Assembly (NCBI GenBank): GCA_050122535.1
Contig: JASFIT010000121.1
Location: 1 to 10,793, forward strand
Origin: JASFEQ01 sp050122535
GTDB lineage: Bacteria > Desulfobacterota > DSM-4660 > Desulfatiglandales > HGW-15
Length of the DNA: 10,793 nt
Direction: 5' to 3'
This document shows, one piece after another, positions 5,631 through 10,793 of the stretch. The notes beneath the pieces are model-generated. The model saw nothing but the letters and a program-made list of their open reading frames with translations. It did no database searches and was not told where the DNA came from. Both the position numbers and the translations under genes were made by a program. Each line of letters starts with the position of its first letter. Position 1 is the stretch's first letter.

Positions 5631-6347
5631 TTGCCTTTCAATACCCGGAACAAGAAGGAGCCGTCCAAACCGGGCCTTCGCATGAAAGAGCTGGTTGAGG
5701 CCACTGGCGTACCCAAATCGACCATACTCCACTACCTGCATCAGGGACTGCTCCCTGAGCCCATCAAGACAAGCCCTAACATGGCCTATTATCCAACCGA
5801 GATCATTGACCGCATCAGGTTCATCCAGCACATGCAACGTCACCACCGGTTATCGCTTTCCGAGATCAAGCAGATCCTCGAATCGAAAGTTGGGGAGGTG
5901 GATTTACCCATCCGTCTTGAACTCCACGATATCATCTTCGGCCAACCCCGACAGGAGGGGCTCCTCGAGACATCAGCGTTTTGTAAAGCCACCGGACTGA
6001 CAGAGCAACAGCTCAATGACCTGCTTCGGGCCAGACTGCTCATGCCACTTAATGAGGGCCTGTTTGACCAGGAAGACGTAAACATGGGCCAGATGTACGC
6101 GCGTAGATTTTCCCGTGGCTCACACATGGAAGATATCAAGTACTACGTAGAGTTGGGGGAAAAGATCGTGGACCAAGAAATGGCCTTGAGAAGGCGGATG
6201 ACCGGTCACCTTCCTGATGAGGAGGATGCCGCACTCACCATAGAGATGGTCAAAAGCGCCCGCATGTGCCGTGCGTATATCATTGACCGTCTGTTTCAGC
6301 ATCGCGTAGCAGCCATGCGGGATCTCAAAGACGAGGAGGTCTCATGA
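5631..6347 (+). CDS. MerR-family transcriptional regulator
   Basis: The 238-residue protein has a MerR-type winged helix-turn-helix at about 16-84: MKELVEATGVPKSTILHYLH, then QGLLPEP and AYYPTEIIDRIRFI, with SLSEIKQIL as the following helix. Residues about 111-160 (ETSAFCKATGLTEQQLNDLL, then ARLLMP and FDQEDV) look like a second, degenerate MerR-like winged helix. The rest is helical with no cysteine cluster typical of metal sensors, so the ligand is unknown. I choose TTG 5631 because AGGGG (5619-5623) lies 7 nt before it and because an in-frame TTG at 5604 coincides with the predicted transcript start. The stop overlaps the next ATG in ATGA, showing a tightly coupled operon. It probably regulates its own operon; ligand and operator are not known. 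Confidence 0.88.
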   Translation: MPFNTRNKKEPSKPGLRMKELVEATGVPKSTILHYLHQGLLPEPIKTSPNMAYYPTEIIDRIRFIQHMQRHHRLSLSEIKQILESKVGEVDLPIRLELHDIIFGQPRQEGLLETSAFCKATGLTEQQLNDLLRARLLMPLNEGLFDQEDVNMGQMYARRFSRGSHMEDIKYYVELGEKIVDQEMALRRRMTGHLPDEEDAALTIEMVKSARMCRAYIIDRLFQHRVAAMRDLKDEEVS

Positions 6348-8224
6348 AGAGGATTCTCAGCTTTGTACCGATCTCTGGAATTGTCGGTTTCATCCTCGTT
6401 GGCAAGCTTTTCCGTTTTGATATTCCCATCATGCGCCTGGCTACCCTAATCATTCTTGCTGCCAACGCCATGGCCCTGTATCACCTCCACCGGCAGAAGG
6501 ACGCCTCACACATCCATAAGGGTATGGCAAGTTGCATCCTTCTGGCTGCCCTCGCCTTCTGGATATGGCCCGAAGGCCTTGGCCGTCTCATTGCCAAATA
6601 CCCCGCATCTGCGATCTATGCCGTATTGTTCTTCGTGGCCATCGGGCCCCCAATTCTCGGACGCGAGGTCTTCACCATGTTTTTCGCCAGAAAAACAACG
6701 CCCAAAGCTGTCTGCGAAACCGACATATTCCTTAGGATCAATCAACATCTGACTATCATCTGGGCAGTCCTATTCTTTCTGGGCGCTCTCTCGGGGCTCG
6801 TGCCCGGCTTTTTCGGCCTTCAAGGACCCATCTATGAAACCCTTTTCGAGGGCCTGCTGCCCGCCGCTTTGATGTTAGGACTGGGCCTTCCCATGAACAA
6901 AAAGTATCCATGGTATTATCAGCGCAAACTGGGCCTGACGCCCATTGGGCAGAAAGTAAGAGTTGATGAGGGCGATTCAAGGCCCCAACAAACGCTTCAG
7001 GCTCAGCCTTTCATAGAAAAATCAAAACCATTTAATGAATCAGAGGGGGTACAGAATATGTCTGATATACAAACCATAGTAGCTGTTAATGGATCGCCCC
7101 ATGCCGGAATAGGCAACACATCCTTGATGATCGAGATGCTGCGTGACCCTCTTTCACGAGAAGGCTTCGATCTCAAGGTCATTAACCTTTCCGAGCATGA
7201 AATCGAGTACTGCACAGGATGTGCATTCTGCTTGGAGAAGGGCAATTGTTGGATCGATGACGATCACAAGTCCATCACGAAGAAGCTTCTGGCTGCCGAT
7301 GGGATCATCCTCGCCTCACCAGTCTACGTCATGAACGTACCAGGTCAGATGAAGACCTTCATCGACCGCTGCCTTGCCTTGGGCCATAAACCACGCCCCA
7401 CCTGGAGACCTGGCTTGGCGGTCAGCGTATCGGCTGGGTTAGCCGAAACCCAGGTGGTCCAGTATCTCGCTGCTGTGCTCCGCCCATTTGGGGCATTTCC
7501 TGTGGGTACATTTACAGCCATCGCAACGGGGATCGGAGAATTCCTAGGCAAAGAGGCTGTGGAGGCGAGGGCGATGGACCTGGCCGGCGATCTGACGCGG
7601 GCTATTAAGGAAAAGCGGCGGTACCCTGTTACAGATCAAGATCTTCGCTTTTACCTGTTCATGGGCGACCTGGTGAAGCGATACAAAGACACCATTATGA
7701 AACATGATCACAAGCACTGGGAGAAGCATGGCCTCCACGATGGCTTCGAAAGCTACGTCCAGCAAAAGACCGTTGAGGTGGCATTTGACAGCAAAGTGAG
7801 GGAGGCCTGGATTAAGGGGATGATCGCGGAGCGCGAAGAAAAAAAGCGTGCTAAAGAGGTAAAGGTCAAAAAAGAACAGGCTCCAGCTGCAGGGCCGAAG
7901 GCGGCAAAGACTTGCAAGGAGTTATTTCGCATTATGCCCCTGGGCTTTAAACCCGACGCGGCAGAAGGTCTATCAGCCACATACCAATTCCAAGTAAGCG
8001 GAAGCGAAGACTTTGTAGCATATCTCCAAATAGAAGAGGGTAAATGCACCTTTCATGAAGGCCAGGCGGATAGCCCCAGCGTCGTTATAAAAACGCCAGC
8101 TGACGTCTGGTTAGCGATAGCCAAAGGAGAGATGAACGGACAACAGGCCTTCATGAGCGGCAAGTACAAAGTGGAAGGCGATCTGTCTCTGCTAATGAAA
8201 TTGAGCCAACTTTTCGGGAGATAA
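6344..8224 (+). CDS. Membrane domain / iron-sulfur flavoprotein / SCP2 sterol-carrier fusion protein
   Basis: This 626-residue protein has three parts. Residues 1 to about 190 hold roughly six hydrophobic helices (about 5-24, 29-47, 61-78, 87-105, 135-158, 166-184), a family I cannot name. Residues about 240-430 form a flavodoxin-like NAD(P)H-dependent FMN reductase domain: VAVNGSPHAGIGNTS phosphate-binding loop near 246-260, and ASPVYVMNVPGQMKTFIDRC near 324-343. Between these are C290, C293, C296 and C302 (CX2CX2CX5C), the compact motif of iron-sulfur flavoproteins. A Lys/Glu/Ala-rich linker (about 496-523) leads to an SCP2 lipid-binding domain (about 527-626), ending KYKVEGDLSLLMKLSQLF. 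It probably couples flavin/Fe-S redox chemistry to a hydrophobic substrate at the membrane; the reaction is unknown. A GAGGAGG Shine-Dalgarno precedes ATG 6344 inside the end of the MerR gene. The fusion contains a strong internal start at 7058. Confidence 0.85.
   Translation: MKRILSFVPISGIVGFILVGKLFRFDIPIMRLATLIILAANAMALYHLHRQKDASHIHKGMASCILLAALAFWIWPEGLGRLIAKYPASAIYAVLFFVAIGPPILGREVFTMFFARKTTPKAVCETDIFLRINQHLTIIWAVLFFLGALSGLVPGFFGLQGPIYETLFEGLLPAALMLGLGLPMNKKYPWYYQRKLGLTPIGQKVRVDEGDSRPQQTLQAQPFIEKSKPFNESEGVQNMSDIQTIVAVNGSPHAGIGNTSLMIEMLRDPLSREGFDLKVINLSEHEIEYCTGCAFCLEKGNCWIDDDHKSITKKLLAADGIILASPVYVMNVPGQMKTFIDRCLALGHKPRPTWRPGLAVSVSAGLAETQVVQYLAAVLRPFGAFPVGTFTAIATGIGEFLGKEAVEARAMDLAGDLTRAIKEKRRYPVTDQDLRFYLFMGDLVKRYKDTIMKHDHKHWEKHGLHDGFESYVQQKTVEVAFDSKVREAWIKGMIAEREEKKRAKEVKVKKEQAPAAGPKAAKTCKELFRIMPLGFKPDAAEGLSATYQFQVSGSEDFVAYLQIEEGKCTFHEGQADSPSVVIKTPADVWLAIAKGEMNGQQAFMSGKYKVEGDLSLLMKLSQLFGR
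7044..7060 (+). promoter_or_regulatory. Internal ribosome binding site and ATG at the domain junction
   Basis: AGGGGG (7044-7049) is followed after 8 nt by ATG (7058-7060), in frame with the 6344 gene at codon 239. Translation from here would give a 388-residue soluble flavoprotein-SCP2 protein without the membrane helices. The site falls exactly where the hydrophilic linker ends and the flavodoxin fold begins. Either two products are made, or two formerly separate genes fused and kept the old signal. Confidence 0.5.
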
Positions 8225-8357
8225 TGTTGACGGTTTACCTAAGCGTGACTCTCTGAAGCCCATAGATTGCTGCCCATACCCGATGAGCAGTCCATCTGTC
8301 AAAACCTAGCTGCACCTAGCTTAAAAAGAACAGAGCATCACAAACTTGCCAGAACAC
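8225..8357. other. Convergent intergenic region
   Basis: This 133-nt gap separates the convergent flavoprotein and HAD genes. It holds an 8-bp direct repeat ACCTAGCT at 8304-8311 and 8314-8321, but no strong hairpin plus T-tract on either strand, so the terminators are not obvious. Confidence 0.4.
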
Positions 8358-8828
8358 CTATGACCGCAACGTTGCCGTTAAACGAAGAGGGCTCGTCAAT
8401 AGCTCCAGTGCGGAAAGGATACTGGTGCAAACAATATCCGCTGAGACCAAGGTTTCCACGGCAACACCTTCCTCTAATATAACAGCAATACCGAGTGCGG
8501 CTTCTTTTAGCATTAGTCGGTCATTGCGGCCGTTTCCTACGCATACCGTATAGCCTGCTCCTAGGCCTTTTACATAATCGAGCTTGCTCTTGTCCTGATT
8601 ATCCACAGAAAGGATGGAAAGCTCGCAAGGGACGCCCTCAACTCGGGACCTGACTTTGCCAAAGGTATCCGCAGTCAATATGTGCACTTGAAGCTCCTCG
8701 GATAAACCCTTTAGCGCCTCCTTGACCCCTGGCAAAACCTCTCCATCGACCGCGAGGGTGCCGTTATAATCCAAGACAAGATGCTCAAATTGCAACGTCT
8801 TGTACCCCGGAATCTTCACTTCTATCAT
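8358..8828 (-). CDS. HAD-family protein, soluble P-type-ATPase-like
   Basis: The 156-residue protein carries the HAD-superfamily motifs in order: I, D20-Y-N22-G-T24-L; II, T52 in LTADTFG; III, a lysine in DKSKLDYVKGLG (K80 or K82); IV, GNGRNDRLML (N102, D103). No cap domain fits between motif I and II. This compact form corresponds to the small 'soluble P-type ATPase' group, related to the phosphorylation domain of P-type ATPases but without transmembrane helices. The second acidic residue of the usual DxD is Asn, as in that group, so a phosphatase role is uncertain. The start ATG (8828-8826) has AAGGAGG (8840-8834 on the minus strand) at 5-nt spacing. It is transcribed alone, leftward, towards the flavoprotein gene. 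Confidence 0.85.
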   Translation of the reverse strand: MIEVKIPGYKTLQFEHLVLDYNGTLAVDGEVLPGVKEALKGLSEELQVHILTADTFGKVRSRVEGVPCELSILSVDNQDKSKLDYVKGLGAGYTVCVGNGRNDRLMLKEAALGIAVILEEGVAVETLVSADIVCTSILSALELLTSPLRLTATLRS

Positions 8829-9011
8829 TACTCCTCCTTCTGATTCTAATTCATGTTGATATAGGCTACTTACGACATTCCTAATAGAGCGGGGCCACGT
8901 TTTTGTCCAGTTCTTTTTGCCCTGAAGCTAATCCGCCCATTTGGAAAAAAGAGATCAAAGCTTCAAAATTAGCGTCTCTGCTCCTAATAAATTCCTAATT
9001 CCTTTTTCATT

Positions 9012-9063
9012 CTATCTGAACATTCAGGCCCTAAAAATAATAGGGAAAGCTATTTTAAGATAG
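9012..9063 (+). promoter_or_regulatory. Foldable 5' leader touching the ribosome binding site of the 91-aa gene
   Basis: CTATCT (9012-9017) is complementary to AGATAG (9058-9063), enclosing CCCTA (9029-9033) paired with TAGGG (9041-9045). The 3' strand of the closing stem overlaps the Shine-Dalgarno TAGGAG (9061-9066), so the structure could mask it. The stems are short and AU-rich, and may be chance. Confidence 0.25.
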
Positions 9064-9072
9064 GAGAAAAAC

Positions 9073-9348
9073 ATGAGCGAAAAAAGGCATGTGGATAAAC
9101 TACTTTCGGTTTTTGACTTGACAATTCGTGACGCTTTGAGCCTAACCGAAACTATATCAATACGTGTTATGTTCATTTATGACAGAGTAGCGGAGATTAG
9201 GAAGTTCGTCATTTTGAATGACAAAATTCGAAAACAGACCTCAGACAAACTAACATTGTGGTTACAAGAAAATGTCGATGTCTCCCATGTCGCCCACGGG
9301 CTAAAATCAAACCAACTGGATGCTGATAATCTTTTGAGTTCATTGTAA
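9073..9348 (+). CDS. Small protein of unknown function (91 aa)
   Basis: An AGGAG Shine-Dalgarno (9062-9066) precedes ATG 9073 at good spacing. The 91-residue product is mostly predicted helical and has no cysteine. There is no signal peptide and no membrane segment; the hydrophobic stretch ISIRVMFIYDRVAEIRKFVIL (about 28-48) is interrupted by charges. I recognise no family. It stands between the leftward HAD gene and the next small gene with 169 nt on its right, so it may be monocistronic. That it is a real gene rests on the ribosome binding site, the lack of a better frame and its position in an otherwise empty region. Confidence 0.6.
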   Translation: MSEKRHVDKLLSVFDLTIRDALSLTETISIRVMFIYDRVAEIRKFVILNDKIRKQTSDKLTLWLQENVDVSHVAHGLKSNQLDADNLLSSL

Positions 9349-9396
9349 TTCAATCAGTAGTTAGAGACATACGCCATTCAACCCTAATTTCCCTCC

Positions 9397-9415
9397 AATA
9401 GACTTCTAGTCTATT
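9397..9415. terminator. Hairpin between the two small genes
   Basis: AATAGACT (9397-9404), loop TCT, AGTCTATT (9408-9415) form a perfect 8-bp stem 48 nt after the stop of the 91-aa gene. It is followed by CCTTATTTG, only a loosely T-rich tail. It is a possible weak terminator, or simply an operator-like palindrome for the following gene. Confidence 0.35.
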
Positions 9416-9517
9416 CCTTATTTGATCGACACACTTGCTTAACAAAAGCCATGTAAGAGTATCACCAGATGCGATTACTGAAGGAACAAGAAATCACTGA
9501 ATGAAAAGGAGGATACA

Positions 9518-9952
9518 ATGGTCAGAATAAGCTTTTTTGTTTTATGTCTCCTTTTCCTCTTGGCCGGACTTATTTCTATAGCTCGGGGAAAGGGTCAAAT
9601 AATGGTAAACCATTTTAAGAACTTCAATGCAGGAAACCATACAAGTGAATTCTTACAGGTCGCTTTGGTAACCTCAAAAAGAACTAGGCTTCAGATTTTG
9701 GTAACCAAGCGCAACGAGATTTTGGAAAATCATCGGTTGGTTTTGGGACCTGAAGGGGTCTGCGAAGGCAGGTTCAGGGGAGCCCAATCTTGGGGATACA
9801 TACTCCCTGAGGGTAGCCGAGGAAAAGATTTAAGAGTCGCCATCTTCGTCCACACATTGGCAGGAGACGGAGAACCTATTCCTTATGAAATTAGACCACG
9901 GTCAGGAGAGGATACTGCTGGGTTTCGCATTACCACCGCCCAGATACGCTGA
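9518..9952 (+). CDS. Exported or membrane-anchored protein of unknown function (144 aa)
   Basis: ATG 9518 follows a strong AAAAGGAGGA Shine-Dalgarno (9504-9513) at ideal spacing. The 144-residue product opens with a hydrophobic segment (residues about 4-21, VLCLLFLLAGLISIA), followed by R-G-K-G. This may be a single N-terminal anchor or a signal peptide; no lipobox cysteine follows it. The remainder is soluble, rich in Arg, Gly and Glu, with likely beta strands (LQVALVTSK, RLQILVTKR, DLRVAIFVHTL), suggesting a small beta domain facing the periplasm. I do not recognise a family. It lies 169 nt from the 91-aa gene, same strand, and 168 nt before the arsenate-reductase-like gene, so no tight operon is indicated. 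Confidence 0.7.
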   Translation: MVRISFFVLCLLFLLAGLISIARGKGQIMVNHFKNFNAGNHTSEFLQVALVTSKRTRLQILVTKRNEILENHRLVLGPEGVCEGRFRGAQSWGYILPEGSRGKDLRVAIFVHTLAGDGEPIPYEIRPRSGEDTAGFRITTAQIR

Positions 9953-10120
9953 AGTAATTCTTACCGTTCCTAATAGAAATCTCAATTCTTCCGATCACTG
10001 CTATTTTAACAAAAATCTAATGCTTTTCTAATAAAACCCTAAAGCAGCCTTGCTTATGGTATGGAGATTTAATGTCTATCGGACTGGAAAGCATTGAAAA
10101 GTTTAAGTTCAGAGGAAGCT

Positions 10121-10540
10121 ATGAAGAAAAAGAGAGTGTTGTTTGTCTGTACGCACAACTCCGCAAGAAGCCAAATGGCAGAGGCATTCCTAAATGCCCT
10201 GGCAGGGGACCGGTTTGAAGCGGAAAGCGCTGGTCTTGAACCTGGGGAGTTAAATCCTTTGGTCATACAGGTCATGAGAGAAGTAGGATTTGATTTAAAG
10301 GAAAACAAGGCGGAGAGTGTTTTTGAGTTTTTTAAGCAAGGTCGGCTTTACAACCATATCGTATACGTTTGCGAAAAAGAGACAGAGGAAAAATGTCCTC
10401 TCTTTCCTGGGATAGGAAAAACGCATAGCTGGCCCTTTCCAGATCCTGCAAAATTAAATGGGAGCCACGAGGAGAAACTTGAGCAGGCCAGAAAAATCAG
10501 AGATGAAATAAAGTCTAAGATCGAGAATTGGATCAAGTAA
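10121..10540 (+). CDS. arsC: Arsenate reductase of the low-molecular-weight phosphatase type
   Basis: The 139-residue protein begins with the P-loop signature C10-T-H-N-S-A-R16-S (CX5R) after a short beta strand RVLFVC. It also has ESAGLEPGELNP near 35-46, and cysteines C84 and C92 in VYVCEKETEEKCPLFPG. The conserved WPFPDP (104-109) carries the general-acid aspartate (D108). Thioredoxin-coupled ArsC enzymes relay a disulfide through three such cysteines to reduce arsenate to arsenite. S. aureus ArsC has CX6C where this protein has CX7C, so a protein phosphatase role cannot be excluded. An in-frame TTG at 10094 would add nine residues, but AGAGGA (10111-10116) just before ATG 10121 favours the shorter form. 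It converges on phoU with 54 nt between; no arsR or arsenite pump is in view. Confidence 0.88.
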   Translation: MKKKRVLFVCTHNSARSQMAEAFLNALAGDRFEAESAGLEPGELNPLVIQVMREVGFDLKENKAESVFEFFKQGRLYNHIVYVCEKETEEKCPLFPGIGKTHSWPFPDPAKLNGSHEEKLEQARKIRDEIKSKIENWIK

Positions 10541-10594
10541 TACTAATGAACATCTGGTGTGGAGGAATAGTTGTTAACTGATTTCAAGATGTGA

Positions 10595-10793
10595 CTATTG
10601 AGGTTCCGTTGCCAATCTTCCATGCCTTACAATCTCACCCTCTATCATGTAGACAACCTCTTCAGCGATGTTCGTGGCATGGTCTGCAATCCGCTCAAGG
10701 TGCCGGGAAATCAAGAGGAGGTTGACAAGATACGCAACCCTATCTGGATTATTTTTTATGGCCTGCTTTATCACGTCATAGGCCTCGTTCTCC
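10595..10793 (-). CDS. phoU: Phosphate-transport regulator PhoU (3' part; runs off the right edge)
   Basis: The last 66 codons on the minus strand end at TAG (10597-10595). The segment carries the PhoU family metal-site motif in SRHLERIADHATNIAEEV, followed by VVYMIEGEIVRH, the standard end of PhoU. PhoU is a cytoplasmic helical-bundle protein. It links the PstSCAB phosphate transporter to the PhoR sensor kinase and restrains phosphate uptake. The rest of the gene, and probably a pst-pho operon upstream of it, lies beyond the right edge. Confidence 0.95.
   Translation of the reverse strand, partial: ENEAYDVIKQAIKNNPDRVAYLVNLLLISRHLERIADHATNIAEEVVYMIEGEIVRHGRLATEPQ

Noticed and set aside
8304..8321. 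Tandem ACCTAGCT repeat between convergent genes, considered as a terminator for the HAD gene or an operator.
   Set aside because: It forms only a 4-bp hairpin and is followed by a short T4 on the minus strand, too weak to call.
10094..10120. Upstream in-frame TTG as the arsC start.
   Set aside because: The nine extra residues are not family-like, and AGAGGA is correctly placed for ATG 10121.
1..10793. CRISPR arrays, toxin-antitoxin or defence islands, prophage and transposase genes.
   Set aside because: No regularly spaced repeats, nuclease or recombinase motifs or typical gene pairs were seen on either strand; the two small unknown genes are separated by 169 nt and do not look like a toxin-antitoxin pair.

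Overview
The window looks like a chromosomal segment of a Gram-negative anaerobe, most likely a sulfate-reducing or syntrophic member of the Desulfobacterota (former Deltaproteobacteria). This is inferred from gene content: a GlpA/GlpB-type anaerobic glycerol-3-phosphate dehydrogenase, an iron-sulfur-flavoprotein/SCP2 fusion behind a MerR-type regulator, a soluble P-type-ATPase-like HAD protein, and a GC-rich palindromic intergenic repeat. No 16S gene or other marker is present, so the placement is tentative. No CRISPR array, transposase, phage gene, tRNA or rRNA was seen.

Left part (1-3631): glycerophosphodiester and glycerol-3-phosphate catabolism. A partial glycerophosphodiester phosphodiesterase gene runs leftward off the edge. 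It is divergent from a glpA-glpB pair that runs rightward with only 2 nt between the genes. The first enzyme releases glycerol-3-phosphate (G3P) and the second oxidises it to dihydroxyacetone phosphate. The 561-nt divergent region holds a 123-nt imperfect inverted repeat, a compact GC hairpin, a weak promoter candidate, an operator-like inverted repeat, a 9-codon mini-ORF with an ideal ribosome binding site, and a foldable segment just before glpA. No glpC, the usual membrane Fe-S subunit, follows glpB.

Middle part (3632-8224): after a 385-nt non-coding stretch with an AT-only palindrome comes an orphan 478-residue exported or anchored protein. Its motif spacing resembles the Tiki/TraB/EreA/ChaN superfamily. 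It appears to be expressed from a consensus -10 box so close to the ATG that the mRNA may be leaderless. Next, a near-perfect sigma-70 promoter drives a two-gene operon: a MerR-family regulator with a probable second DNA-binding-like segment, then, overlapping by ATGA, a 626-residue protein. That protein joins a six-helix membrane domain, an iron-sulfur flavoprotein (CX2CX2CX5C) and a C-terminal SCP2 lipid-binding domain. A strong internal Shine-Dalgarno and ATG lie exactly at the membrane/flavoprotein junction.

Right part (8225-10793): a leftward HAD-family gene converges on the flavoprotein operon. It is followed by two small rightward genes of unknown function (91 aa and 144 aa, the latter with an N-terminal hydrophobic segment). 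Then comes an arsenate reductase/low-molecular-weight phosphatase-type gene that converges on the 3' end of a partial phoU, pointing to phosphate/arsenate-related functions and probably a pst-pho locus beyond the right edge.

No clear novel defence or mobile system is present. The most notable items are the three-domain membrane/Fe-S flavoprotein/SCP2 fusion with an internal start, the orphan EreA/ChaN-like protein with its possibly leaderless promoter and terminal tandem hairpins, and the structured leader of glpAB.
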